Notes under the pieces: model-generated | The model's input: the letters and a program-made list of their open reading frames with translations, nothing else | Told to the model about the DNA's origin: nothing | Database searches by the model: none | DNA from: Gentiana macrophylla | Lineage: Eukaryota > Streptophyta > Magnoliopsida > Gentianales > Gentianaceae | NCBI GenBank assembly: GCA_026214975.1 | Contig: CM047814.1 | Coordinates: 16,391,541-16,455,540, forward strand | DNA length: 64,000 nucleotides | Direction: 5' to 3' | Translations under genes and position numbers: made by a program | In this document: one piece after another, positions 45,157 through 56,797 of the stretch | Position numbering within the stretch: position 1 is the first letter of the stretch | Layout of the letters: each line of letters begins with the position of its first letter

Positions 45157-47690
45157 AGTTTAATACCCGTGCTATGCACGGGGATAGATAAAAGTTTGAA
45201 AGTATATAATATTTTATTTACACATTATACAACTAACAATATTTGAAGTATTAAATGTTACAATATAGTACTACATTAATCTACTATATTAGTATTTTCG
45301 GAATGATAGGGTATAATATATTGTTTATAGCGTGGAAAATAGAATTTAAATGACAAACTCACAGACTAAGGGATGCGTCATCCACCATATCGAACATTTT
45401 TCTTACGGTAAAATGATAAATCACCCTATCCACACCCACCCCACCCTTATCCATTGTCTCATTTAACGTGTAAAATTCCACAAACTACGGCCATAAAAAA
45501 TACCTTATCCATCCCTCAATGTATCATAATCACACGGCACGTGTCGAAGAAGTCTCATGTCATAAATAAGCCCGGTGATGGATACGATGAAACCGCAACA
45601 AATCCTTTCTATTCTCGCAAATGGCCTACCACGCAAATCCTTCTACTGGAAAAACCGCGTAAACCGCATCAAATACCTTATTATGAGTTACGGCATAAAG
45701 ATGAATAACGGAGGTTGATGACCAAAGTACCAAACATACACCGCATCTAATACCTTTCTATTCTCGCAAATAACCTACCACGTAAATCCTTCCACAAGGA
45801 AAAAAAAGAACATAGTTTGATGTATCAACTATAAGTTATTCATGTATCACGAAACAAACTCATATTGCAATGAAAAAAAAAAAAATCGAAGCTTTGATGA
45901 TATAAAGTGCAAGTTGGAGTATGATGGAATAATCACTGTATTATGAAAGCAAACATTTATTAAGTAAAACCTAAATGAAGATTAGATCAGTACATCGTAA
46001 TCTTTATTTATTTATTTGAATTAGTTAAATAACCCATCAATACAAAAATGTTGCAAAACCGTTTTAGTAGAATCTGGTACAACGTGCAAAACCGAATTGT
46101 TATTATACGAAAATCTTGCAAAACCTGATAAGTACATATCCGAATTGTTATTTGAGTTTCGGAAAAGATTTGAATTTTTAAAATAAAAATAGATGATAAC
46201 ATTATTGGCCTAGCGTGGTACGTAACAAAGACTCTAAGCTTCTCCATAGATGATGTAAAAACAATATCATCAATACTTTAGCCTCCTCGAACATAAGTTA
46301 CCCTTACCTGGGAAATAAACAAAAACAAATAAATTCACAAACAAATAATTCTTAATTAAGTTACCCTTAATTTGTACTATAATTCACAAACAAATAATTC
46401 TTAATTAAGTTACCTTTAATTTGTACTATAATTCACAAACAAAAACAAATAAATTCACAACAAAATTCATCACCTAAATCTATCACTGAAACGAAAAAAA
46501 AATTGTTGATCCTTCCAAAAACTACTAAATAAATGAAAACCAATCAAATCCAAAAAAAAATGACAATTGTACTATAATGTATCAAAAGTAACTTACATTT
46601 AAAAAAGGATGACAACGATTGATTTATGAGAGAATAATAAAATGGAAAATATGAATTGACATTCATTTCTGAGAGACGTCGAGGAGATTCTTGAATTTAC
46701 GTACCTTGCATCAATGGATATATAGGACATAAAATCAACTAAACATCCGTCATCTGGTAAATTAACGAAATATCCTACCGTCTTCTCTGAACAATATTTT
46801 ACATCCATTGTCATCACTCAAATAACGGCCATATCAAGCAAAAGCTAAACCAAAAAAAAAAAAAAAAAAGACACACTTTGCATTACCAATATGAATCAAT
46901 GGAAAATAAAAAATACGATGTATATGTGTAATTCGTTACTTTTTTTAACGGAACGAAAGAAATTTTATTAAAACAACAAAATTATAACTGGACAACCGCC
47001 GGAACAACACCGAACAAGCTGCCGAGGATCACCACATTTACTACCGAAAAAACAACACTAAAAATAAAAAAGATCGGAGAACCTCAATAAGACCAAATAC
47101 CTTCTCGTTAAAGAGAACTTGATTTGGTAAAAACCGAAAATGGAAACAATCGTTACCTTAATCGTCGTGAGATGCACCCTATAATATTGTAACCCAAGTC
47201 CTCCTGCAGCAATCAACAAAATAAAATTAGCTACACCTCTAAAATTGACTAAAAAAATTACTTACACCTCTAAAATTGACTCTCAATTAGTATGACAAAA
47301 GAATCATTCTCCAAAAAAAAAAAAAAAAGGAAAAAAGAAAACCGAATAGGGGGAGGTACGTAGATGAAAAAAAAATGAAACTCATGGGAGTACATAGATG
47401 TACTTTGTTACATGATTTTGAGTGGAGTTTCAGGAGATTTGGTATGAGCATGAATTCGTTACCTGATTTCAAGCGGATAAGGTTTGTTTTGAGAAGATTC
47501 GAAGGTAATAATCACTATGATTTGTGGAGTCCCGTGTTTAATTTTTTTTGGAATGTTTTTATTTTCAGGATGTTTTTTTAATAATTTTTTTAGGGAATTA
47601 GTTGGGTCAATGACGGGTATGGATCGAATTTTACGGGTAATCGGGTTAAATTACCCTTTCAAATATATATAGATATAGATGTCAAATCGG
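45157..47690. mobile_element. candidate non-autonomous Helitron-like element
   Basis: The left edge has ACTAGTTTAATACCCGTGC followed by TATGCACGGG, a terminal sequence I associate with abundant plant rolling-circle or similar repeats. The right edge has ATATATATAGATATAGATG after a GGGTTAAATTACCC palindrome (47642-47655). About 2.5 kb between is AT-rich and has no recognisable gene. A LINE-like GAAAGAAATTTTATTAAAA tail lies at 46956. The boundaries and the class are uncertain. Confidence 0.3.
46332..46446. repeat. 49-bp tandem repeat, 2.3 copies
   Basis: Units starting AATTCACAAACAAATAATTC at 46332 and 46381 differ by one base. A third begins at 46430 and is cut short. Confidence 0.8.
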
Positions 47691-47721
47691 TTGATAGCTG
47701 CTCAATGTAATTGAAAAAGGG

Positions 47722-50036
47722 TGTTGTATATTCACCTTGTATTTTATCCGACACGTGGATGTAATATTCCGATTTTCGAAAAATGGCAGACTTGTCATTT
47801 TGCGAAAACGAAATTTTTTTATTGGAGTTAAGTTTTATAAGATATTTATATATATATTTTCGAGATATATGTATATATATTTTAAGGAAATCTGATTTTA
47901 AGGAAAAAGGGTAATTAAGGAAAAGCAAGGGGATTAGGTAATTATTGGGATTTTTCCTATTTAAGGAAAAATAAACCCATTCAGTTTCCCTAGCCTTTTG
48001 TATCAGATTTTCCATATCCTAATTTTATTTTCGGCGTGTGAGAGCAAGAATTAGGGCTGAGAGATTTTATATCAGTTGCTAAGTCGGATCTTAACGGTTT
48101 TCAGATCAGAGTAGAGCAACGGAATCGTCGTGAAGAAAGCGTTGATTCAACACTAGAAAGTTGGAGTTTTCTTAAGGTATGTTTTGAGCCCTAGTTTGTT
48201 CTTACCCAAGTTTAAAGGTTCTAAACTCGTAAATTCGTAGTTTCATTGTTATAGAAGCGTGTGATCGTATCTAATTTATTTATGGATTGATCACATAGGT
48301 TTCTACAGAAAAGGATCAAGTTTTGCTGCAGTATTCTGAGTTTTGGATTGGGATTAGCTTGCTAAAAGGTAAGGAGCTCTTCCTACAATCTAATTATGGT
48401 TTAGAGTAGTTAGATTATGTTTTTGAAGCGTTTTCATATCAAGGTTTTACCTAGATGTTGTTTATGGACTAAGGGATGTTAGGATCTGAGAAAGTTGTGT
48501 TTTTAAGTTGTTCTTCTGATATAATTCGTATACAACATGTTTGGATTCGAGTAGATATCGTTAAGGGTCAAAAATCAGGTTTTTAGGGTTTTTCTGCGTT
48601 GAATGCACACGCATTCCTGTTACAGGTTGCAAGGCTTTAGTTTTGTCTGAACAATGTGCACGCATTCAGAGCAATGCGCACACATTCATGGTTCAGGCTG
48701 TAGGAGTCTTTTAGTTTCAGGATCAATGCGCACGCATTCACCAGAATGCCCACGCATTAGTGGTTCAGAATTGTGCAGGATGCTCACAGCATGAACAATG
48801 CGCACGCATTGCAAGCAATGCGCACACATTGCTCGAACAGAGAGTTTCAGCAGGTTTTGAGTTAGGGGCGCACGCATTCCATAAAGATGCGCACGCATTG
48901 CCCCCAGTTTTTAAATAAATGTTGTTTAAGCCTTTCAATAAGATACTAAATGTCATAATATGAACTAATAACATTAAATAAACCTGAACAAGCCTCGATT
49001 GAGTTTCTGACGCGTTTGGTTCCGGCACCGGACGTACTCTTAAAGGGAGTTGAAGTTTGGGACCGTCGGAAGGGCATGAAAAGGGCTTGTGCTTTGATGA
49101 ACTAGACGTCATCAATGTATGTGTACTTGATAGGTTGTAATGTCTAGCTGTCTAAGTGAGGGAGTAGAGTTGATAAGGTGAGCTTTTTTTGAAAACACTT
49201 AGATGGCTAGTAATACACGATAATAATTACATAAGTGTAGTAAAAGCTAAAACGTCACTTATTCTCGGTTAGACACTATTTCATATCGGCGATGTGATAC
49301 GTCCATAAAAGGTGAACAACGCTACTGGCTCAAAAGGCTGAAGGGTAGTGGAGGAAATTCATCGGATGTATATGCATACCGGGGAGATCCCGGGACTATC
49401 GGTGCTAATCACCGTAGTTGGCAAGTATATCTCGTGATGGATATTCATCATGCATAGTGTCATTGAGTAATGATGTAACCAAGATAAGCTAAGTTAGAAA
49501 CGTATAGTAATGACGTGTCGATGGGCATGAAGTGAACCCTAAATTGACTCGGTCTCACTAAAATAACCTTTTAATTATAAACCTTGATTAAATTGTAGCT
49601 TCTACTTCTTACTATGTACAATGTACTTACCTCAAATGCATGTTTATTTATGTGTTTGGGGGAGAGAAGACGAACAGGTAATCCCGGAGTTCAAGGAGGA
49701 CTCTGATGACGACGTTTGAGGACGACGGAGTTGAAGTGCTTAATTATTTACGTTTTATTTACACTTTAGTTTTCTTTGGGAAACTTTGTAATTTACCTTT
49801 TAGTACTTTTGGATATCATTTGGTTTTCCGATGTAATAAATATTATATTTCTATCTTTAGATATTGAGTTCCTATTCTTGGTTGTTTGAAAAAAATTATT
49901 ACCCGAGTCTTCTGCTTCCGTTTGCTTTATTTTGATACGACGTAGTAGAGGCTTACGTATAAAGTGAATTTATTTTATACGTGCCGAACGTTCCTTTTCC
50001 GGATAAGGACTCGGTGTCCTGGAACGGGGCGTTACA
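47722..50036 (+). repeat. long LTR (about 2.3 kb) of a second gypsy element
   Basis: The right end is firm: CGGGGCGTTACA (ending 50036) followed by the primer site TGGTATCAGAG at 50039-50049. The left end is proposed at TGTTGTATATTCACC (47722). TATA-like TATTTAAGG lies near 47959 and a likely leader follows. The last part before the end (GGATAAGGACTCGGTG) has relatives near 2251 and around the Tat target site. It also contains the CGCACGCATT array. Confidence 0.55.
48600..48902. repeat. array of near-palindromic ATGCGCACGCATT motifs
   Basis: Nine variants of AATGCGCACGCATT lie in 300 bases inside the long LTR, often in pairs spaced about 20 bases, separated by unrelated sequence such as GTGGTTCAG. 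The motif is almost its own reverse complement. Confidence 0.75.
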
Positions 50037-50569
50037 GTTGGTATCAGAGAGAAGCGTCTTTTAGGCTTATTTCTTTAAGATAAGATCTCTTTAGACCACA
50101 TAGAAATATTATGATCCTTCTTTATCCTTCAGAATGGTAGGTAACCTCAAAGATACTCGTGTTGATAAGTTTGGAATCGGAAGTTTTAGGGCCCAGCAAG
50201 AAGCGAGTGGTTTGGTTCAAGATGTGGGTCTAGTAGTTGTGGTACATCTAGAAGATGTTGATGATCGTGTTGGAGTTTACCGTTGAAAAAGAAGAAGAAG
50301 AAGAAGAAAAGGACCATATAGTTTTGAATTCTACGAATCATGGTGTAATTCTTGAAATAGGTCGGTTATCTTTGTTTACATGGATTGTAAAGATAAGGAA
50401 GTACCTTCCGGTGTGGAGTGCACCGAGTAGAAGTGGAATAGTGCAGTTTCAGTTGTTCAAGAATGGTTTGTTTAGTGTGATCCAAGCGGGAAGGTTGGGA
50501 AGTACACCAAGAAACATGGCTGAATGTTGAACAAGGTCTTGGAAGCTGAGACCTTCAAGGACAAGCTTT

Positions 50570-51132
50570 CAGTCGTTAATGGTGCTAAGAGGAACTCAAA
50601 ACCAAGGAAGCGGGAAAGGCGGCCCAAGTCGCCCAGTTCGAGTGTTTGCAGTGGATGCTGAGATGGCTGAACCAGATGATAATGTTATTTCAGGTACCTT
50701 TATTATTTATTTTGATTTATTAGAGTACGTTTATAGCATGATTTAAATCATGTTGTATTTGTATTTAAATAAATGAATTCACATCATAGGTACAATAATA
50801 TTAGACAACTTAGCAGTTACGGCATTGTTTGATACAGGAGAGTCTAATACCTTTGTGTCAACTAAGATAGCTAAGAGGCTTAACTTACCAACGGAAACTT
50901 TAAGAAACACTTTGGAAATAACAACACCTTTAGAAAGGGTAACTAAGGTAGCCAAGTTGATGCCTCAAGTGGATGTGCGAGTAGGAGCGTATCGTTGCAA
51001 GAGTGACTTTACGGTTTAGACTTTTCGGATTTCGATGTGATTCTTGGAATAGATTGGCTATCCGAGAATTATGTTCACCTGGATTGTAGGAAAAATAGAG
51101 TGGCCTTTAAGATACCCGGGGAAATCAAATAA
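50570..51132 (+). pseudogene. gypsy gag-protease fragment with an intron-like interruption
   Basis: A frame giving GGPSRPVRVFAVDAEMAEP reaches ISG at 50693. It continues after a 96-bp AT-rich segment (50694-50789, GT to AG) with TIILDNLAVTALFDTGESNT, the retropepsin-like region (DTG) of gypsy gag-pol, then KIAKRLNLP. A one-base loss near 51017 creates a TAG; in the next frame DFDVILGIDWLSENYVHLD completes the protease. RT does not follow: a MITE begins at 51220 and the element is truncated. The protease would process the polyprotein. Confidence 0.75.
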
Positions 51133-51219
51133 GACTTATCAAGCAGGCCAAGTAAGAAGTGTCACCCTATAATTTCAGCAGTTAAGGCTAATCCTAGAAT
51201 TCGTCGGAAAAAAATATGG

Positions 51220-51513
51220 TACTCCCTCCGTTTTTTAATATATGTAGAAGAGAGAAGATTTACACAAATTAAGAAAGTAGTTAATATGTCTCAAATATAG
51301 TGTTGAAAATGTATTTTTTTTATTGGAGATGTAAATACTTTGTTGGTAAATGTGTTTTTAGTATTGTAAATGTATTTTTTTTATTGGAGATGTAAATGAT
51401 TTATTGGTAAAGGAGGAAAAAGTAATAAATGATGCATTGGAAATGTACAATGACAGATAAATAAAAAAAGAACAAATTTTGAAATGTGACAGATAAAAAA
51501 AACGGAGGGAGTA
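51220..51513. mobile_element. Stowaway-like MITE
   Basis: The termini are CTCCCTCCGTTTTTT and AAAAAACGGAGGGAG, with TA on both sides (51220-51221 and 51512-51513); about 290 bp, no ORF. Confidence 0.75.
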
Positions 51514-51600
51514 TCATCTAGAGTATATATCCGGGACGACAATATTGTCGGTAGCATTGAAATAATTGTGCCTAATGATATAAACCGCCGTCTCTTATAG

Positions 51601-52438
51601 TACTCCCTCCGTCTAAAAGTGTAAATTCATCTTTTCACACAGTTTAACAAAATAGTTAAGCATCATTAATTTTAGTGTTAAAAGTCTAAAATACCCCTAG
51701 CTAGTCATTAATACAATAGTTGTAAAGTAATAAAAAAAAATATGTGAATATCCCCTCCGTCCTAAATAATTGATGTACTACCTCCGGTCCAAAATATAAG
51801 TCATCCTAGGTGTTTTCACACAGATTAAGAAAGTGGTTGAATGTCATAAATTTGAAGGTTAATGTCTAAAATGTCTACTGACTATCATTAATGCAGTAAT
51901 TGTAAGTAATAAAAAGTTGTTGGATTGATAATAAATTATAAGTAAGATAGAGAAAAGAGTAATAAATGTTGCATTGGTATTTTTTTTTTCGAGGGAATGC
52001 ATTGGTAATGTTGAATGACTTATATTGTGGGATAAATCTAAAAGTGTAGGATGACTTATATTTTGGACCGAAGGTAGTAGTTGTCAAAAAAAAATTATTC
52101 CACTTTATCTAATGCAAAACATTTTTCAAAACAGTATTTATTGCTTTTTTTTCTACTTCACCCTTATTTAATTGGGAGAAACGCTCCTAAGGACAGTACT
52201 AGGTAAGAAGTTAAAAGAAAGACTGCATTATTTATATCAGGTAGATTTTTTAGTCATGGCATCATTAAAGTAATAGCGTTAAATCACATTCTTATTAACC
52301 GTGTTTTTGGCAACTGCCTCATATATTTAGGAACGGAGTGGTATATAATAAATGAGTGATAAAAGGGAGAAAAATGCAATAAATATAAATGTTATATTAG
52401 CATTCTAAACGGATTTATATTTTGAGACATAGGGAGTA
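51601..52438. mobile_element. Stowaway-like MITE with another nested inside
   Basis: The outer termini are TACTCCCTCCGTCTAAAAG and the inverted TTTTGAGACATAGGGAGTA. Inside, 51776-52079 is a second unit (TACTACCTCCGGTCCAAAAT to TTTTGGACCGAAGGTAGTA), and a further CCCCTCCGTCCTAAAT start lies at 51752. It repeats the nested pattern at 43200-43750. Confidence 0.65.
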
Positions 52439-53149
52439 GTTACGAAGATACGTGGACATATATATTAGAAAAATGTTTGTTTAACAACAAAATAGTCACA
52501 CAAAATAATAATTAATAGTGTAAAAGTGTTATACGTTTTGTTGTGATTATTTTATTGCGGCGTTATCAGCAATCACTGCTCGACCTACAATTGGCATCCC
52601 AAATACTTATTTTATACAAATTTATTTCCCTTTTTTTGTGTGCATTCTCACTTCTCATACTATAAATCAAAGCATGCATGAGGCTGCAGACACATACACA
52701 TCAATTGTATGTACGTAACTGAAGCAAGAGATCGAGGCCAGGGTGTTTCAAAGGGCGAGAAAATGTCAAGGCTTTCATCTTACTTTCTCTTCTACTTCGT
52801 ATGGATAATGGATTTCTGGTTAGCAACTACGTTATATTATACATGCCTTATTCAATTATGTAGTTTGATAGTAGAGAACAGAGAGTGTGTGTGTATATAT
52901 GTGTATGAGATAATTACATTTTTGGACCTCTATTTTTCTTTATATTTTCAAAACTAATATAAATGGGCTAATTATTTAAAAGGACTGATTTTCAACTTAT
53001 TAGGGGTAATAGGACACTCCGAAATCTTATTTAGTTATAAGGACATTCTAATTTTAAGAATGAAACTTATTTAGTTATAAGGACATTCTAATTTCAAGTG
53101 GATAAAGAGGAAGAAGAGAAAAGAAAAAAAAGGAAGGGAGGGAAAAAGG

Positions 53150-53163
53150 AAGCATTCACGCAG

Positions 53164-53196
<33 letters not shown>

Positions 53197-53500
53197 TTCA
53201 TCATATTTCTAAACGTCATATATTTTCATCTAAAACTCGGATCTTCAAAAAAATTTCACTAAAATTCATATTTTTTCATCTTCTTTATTCTAAAATCAAA
53301 TTTGATATTTTTCCGAATAAATTTCATAAATCATTTTTTTTCTTCATAAAAATCGACGCGTGGCGTGATGATCACCGTCATACATTGACCACCTACCCGA
53401 TGTATTGACCACGGGATCCATTAACCACCCCGATGCAATGACCGCCGCGATTCATTAAATACAATGATGTATTGACCACCGCGATCCATTGACAACCTTG
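53150..53500. other. low-complexity stretch in the intron of copy 2
   Basis: A T run of about 29 bases (53167-53195) is followed by AT-rich sequence and then a degenerate array of GATGTATTGACCACC and CGATCCATT-type words (53395-53490). No gene. Confidence 0.6.
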
Positions 53501-53526
53501 ATCAGTGACATCTCATTGTATAAGTC

Positions 53527-53612
53527 ATCAATGTCACTACATCAGACATCAATGTCACTGCATAAGTTATCAATGTCACTGCATCAGACATCAATGTCAC
53601 TGCATAATCAGC
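53527..53612. repeat. 21-bp tandem repeat with 42-bp higher-order unit
   Basis: ATCAATGTCACTGCATCAGAC alternates with ATCAATGTCACTGCATAAGTT in four consecutive 21-bp units. Related units reappear at 54295-54385, after the membrane-protein fragment. Confidence 0.75.
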
Positions 53613-53733
53613 AATGTTATTCTGATAAGCCCGGACCACCAAGATGATCATAGAGGCACTCTTGTCAATCTCTTGATGATGGTAACTCTTGCACACATAG
53701 TAAAACACACTCTACACTAATAGGCGGCCCAGA

Positions 53734-54230
53734 TTAACTATCACTAAAGAACCCAACCAAGAATCCACCAACCATAATTGTTGTAAGCACACCATGATTA
53801 TCCCCACCATTAACCACAAATCGATGAGAATATAGTGTGATCGGTCCACAAATATCCATATAACCAAAAACAAGGTCGAAAGCTATCATGGTCGCCGCTT
53901 TAACAAGCGATAGCTCTTTTTCATAGTTGCAAGCCCATAAACCGGCTCCAATACGTGAAACCACGCTAGCCAAATGCCACAAAGCACTTATATCGACCGC
54001 AACCCAAGAAGCAGGACAAAGACAACCATAAGAGAAAAGAAAAACAACCCCAAACTATGAGTATCCACAACTATTATAAGCAAAGACACTAAACCCAAAA
54101 AGACTTAATTGTAAGCCACCATGGTGAGTGAAACCCATAAGAAGGTAATAAAGAGCCTCTAGATCGTACTTGTCTTTGCGAAAGCAAAAGGGACTATACC
54201 ATCTATTATAAGCACCCAAATACACATGTC
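53734..54230 (-). pseudogene. captured fragment of an unrecognised membrane protein
   Basis: A minus-strand frame of about 90 codons (53734-53990) is hydrophobic with several likely membrane segments (ALWHLASVVSRIGAGLWACN, AATMIAFDLVFGYMDICGPI, TTIMVGGFLVGFF). Sequence to about 54230 continues in other frames, with stops, as Leu/Phe/Val-rich protein (YNRWYSPFAFAKTS, then LGLFFFSLMVVFVLLL). It reads as a decayed piece of a polytopic membrane protein. I cannot name the family. It stands next to the other captured fragments. Confidence 0.4.
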
Positions 54231-54411
54231 AACTAATTAGTAAAACACAATCTATGAATGCTCAATGTTTCTCCTAGACATGTTATTGTGTAGACATCAA
54301 TGTCACCGCTTCAGACATCAATGTCACATTGCATAAGTCATCAATGCATAAGTCAAAGAAAAGTCATCAATGTCACTCCATCAAGTAGCATGTAAATCGA
54401 AAAATAGAATG

Positions 54412-54633
54412 TTCTTGAGCTAACGTTATCACCTATTTGTGTTATCAGCGCGCATTCATCTCTTAATTTACTCCATCAAGTCTTTATATGAATTAGTGCA
54501 ATCGGAAAAATATTTCTTAATTCGGTAGTTCTTGAGCTAACGTTATCACCCTATTTGTGTTATCCGCGCATTAGATCTCTTAATTTACCTTGAGTGTCTT
54601 ATGTTGGCCCGTGGTCTTTATATGAATTAGTGC
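54412..54633. repeat. imperfect tandem duplication of about 100 bp
   Basis: TTCTTGAGCTAACGTTATCA starts both copies (54412 and 54528). Both run through TTTGTGTTATC and end in TTTATATGAATTAGTGCA, with an insertion in the second. Confidence 0.65.
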
Positions 54634-54913
54634 ATTTTCTTGACCACATCAAACATGAGTTCTTTGTGTTAGGACTACCCATGTGAGGCCATGTTGAAGT
54701 GTTTATATATCTTAACTATTCTTCCTCATAACATAAGGTATCAGGTTTGATGGTAATTTATGATAAACATTCCGGCTTTTCCGAGATTTCGAATTCGAAC
54801 AATAAAAAGATTCCAAAAAAGAGGTTCAATGTCTATTTTTTAGATGGAAAAAAGTGGCCACTTTGTGAAAGGACACATACATATTAAAGCATTGAATATG
54901 GATCAAGGATTAC

Positions 54914-55139
54914 CTAATAAAAGAAGTTTCTGTATATGCTTCTCAGCCTTAGATTCTTGCTCTATTCGCCTATCTATTTCTGCAGTATGAAAAAAACATC
55001 AAGCTAACATACATAAATATTGATGACAAAAAAAATCTCCACACAAAAAAAGAGAAATAAACAAATCATAGTTAACCTGCGCATTTTCTTCAACTTCAGC
55101 TTGATTATAGTCCTTATGTCTACTGCATAGTAAACCCAT
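54914..55139 (-). pseudogene. GPA1: captured first two exons of a heterotrimeric G-protein alpha subunit gene
   Basis: Minus-strand exon 1 (55077-55139) encodes MGLLCSRHKDYNQAEVEENAQ up to a GT donor, with the Gly2/Cys5 acylation motif of plant G alpha. Exon 2 (54914-54983) encodes AEIDRRIEQESKAEKHIQKL and LLL, ending at a GT donor exactly where the G alpha intron precedes the P-loop. The expected next exon (GxxxSGKST) is not found downstream, so no GTP-binding site exists. The acceptor of exon 2 is also damaged: no AG lies at the right place before GCAGAA. It is therefore a fragment, with perhaps part of the 5' leader up to about 55500. Identification is from motifs I know, not from a search. 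Confidence 0.8.
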
Positions 55140-55564
55140 ATTATGTTCCAAAACAGATAGCATACAGAGGTGCAAAAATATCAAAATCCCCAAGGCATGT
55201 AGCTTCTAAAGAACTCCAAGCTCAATCTTTTTTTATACCAAATTTGTGCTTTTTTCTGCGATTTTAGAACCCCATTAAAACATTTGGGCAAAATGCAGCA
55301 AATACTTCACGTATCAGCTCAAAAAATGTAGTTTTTCACAATTACTCAAAATCGGGATCCTAACATGAGGGATTTGGGAAGATCGAAGATCTTCACTTTT
55401 GCTTGGAGTCAGGATCCTAGTATTTAAATGGCATGAAAAAGATTTTGAGGGAAACAGAGCCAAAAAAACAAGAATTCACATCGAGTAATTGCATATATAG
55501 GAGACTGTATTTGAGCAGGAGAAAAGATACAACAACATTCAAGGGTGTTTGAGGGGGGGTGATC

Positions 55565-55651
55565 TTAAACAACCAAAACTTCCCCAGTTATGTAAGAGGC
55601 ATCATCAAAAGCCAAAAATGCAGCAGCCGCACCCATATCTCCCGGGGTCCC
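55565..55651 (-). pseudogene. captured 3' fragment of a short-chain dehydrogenase/reductase gene
   Basis: On the minus strand it reads GTPGDMGAAAAFLAFDD then ASYITGEVLVV and a stop. This is the familiar C-terminal segment of classical SDR enzymes (compare the FLASDDASYITGE pattern), probably of the DHRS4-like plant group. The Gly-Gly that normally follows is replaced by the stop. Only 28 residues are present, with no Rossmann motif or YxxxK, so it is a fragment. It abuts the proline-rich piece at 55652. Confidence 0.65.
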
Positions 55652-55923
55652 AAGCCTCCTCCTCCTCCATCACCTCCTCCTCCGTCACCTCCTCCAACAT
55701 CTCCTTGCCCACCAGGCCACCACCACCTTCACCTCCACCACCACCGCCTCCGTCACCACCGGCTTGTCCTCCACCTCCTTCTCTTCCTCCTCCGTCTAGC
55801 TGTGATTGTCCACCATCACCTTCTGGTCCCGTTTACCCCTCTCCGCCGCGGATAGATTCCAATTTGTATCCCAACCAAGCTCTGCCGGTGGTTGCAGAAG
55901 TGGTTGCAGAGATGAGGAGATAA
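55652..55923 (+). pseudogene. proline-rich (extensin-like) fragment
   Basis: From 55652 a frame gives KPPPPPSPPPPSPPPTSPCP. After a one-base shift near 55715 another gives PPPPPPPSPPACPPPPSLPP, then CDCPPSPSGPVYPSPPR, and ends EVVAEMRR with TAA at 55921-55923. SPPPP blocks are typical of hydroxyproline-rich cell-wall proteins. The sequence starts abruptly at the SDR fragment, so it looks like a joined gene piece. The parent gene is not identified. Confidence 0.45.
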
Positions 55924-56267
55924 GAAATTAGAACGAAATTGAAGCAGCTTGGTAACGCCTTTGGAAATAAAAAATAAATTAGACCGTCCTTATAACCGAA
56001 TAAGTTTTTTGAGTATCATAAATTATCATTAAGTCTCTAACGACGTCTTTATAACTAATATCCACAATATAAATCTATCTATGTATATCTATGTTTCATA
56101 TTCATATTTTTGTTCTATTAACTATATTTTTTGTTACAATATTCATAGGACATGCACTTAACGAAAGAATAACATGTGACGTCTAACATTACTGCATGTG
56201 TTACGGATCACATAACTATAGGTTGAGAATTAATCAAAATACGACATTTTTCGTCTCTTATATTTTT

Positions 56268-56640
56268 TTGGGAAATTAGGGATAATAACACAATCTGGAA
56301 TATTTTTATGTAACAGAACAACTACATATGTTTTTATAGGGAGAAAGACAACTGCATAATTTTTATAGCGAGAAGGACAAACAGTGAATCCGAAAATCGG
56401 TGAATCTCCTCAAATGAATCCCAAAATCAATGAATTTCGACAGTGAATCCCGAAAATCAGTGAATTTCGACAATGAATTTTGAAAATTAATGAATTTCGA
56501 CAGTGAATTTAAGCAAATGAATTTTATTGGTGAATAAATAGTTTTGTCCTTTATGCAAAAGTTTCAAATGAATGTCCTTCTACTCAATTGATGAAATATT
56601 TCTGTCATTCTCCTTCATTCCCCCTATTTTTTTATTGTCT
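56268..56640 (-). repeat. dispersed repeat with GAAATTCACTG array (copy 2, inverted)
   Basis: This is the inverse of 1385-1760, including the flanks (TTTTGTCCTTTATGCAAAAG and TACTCAATTGATGAAAT) and the GTGAATTTC core. It lies inside the copy 2 intron. Confidence 0.7.
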
Positions 56641-56797
56641 TAGAATAGCCCTTATATTATTTATAGTGACATTTTGGGTCATTTAATTATATATTTTTGT
56701 TACACTCTCTAAATACTTAACTGATCTGTCATTGGGTTATAATTAAATGTTAAGTGTCCTAAAAATGTAACTATAAAAAATAAGGTTAAAGGTTGTA

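Noticed and set aside
46599..46817. Minus-strand 72-codon frame
   Set aside because: No recognisable motif and no splice context; AT-rich repeat surroundings.
53505..53720. Cys/His-rich frames over the 21-bp repeat that look like zinc-finger repeats
   Set aside because: The apparent repeats are simply translation of the 21-bp minisatellite (CHCISHQ-type), on both strands.
55549..55855. Proline- and histidine-rich open frames taken as one gene starting at 55549
   Set aside because: The first part is antisense to the SDR fragment, and the proline frame changes at about 55715, so there is no continuous gene.
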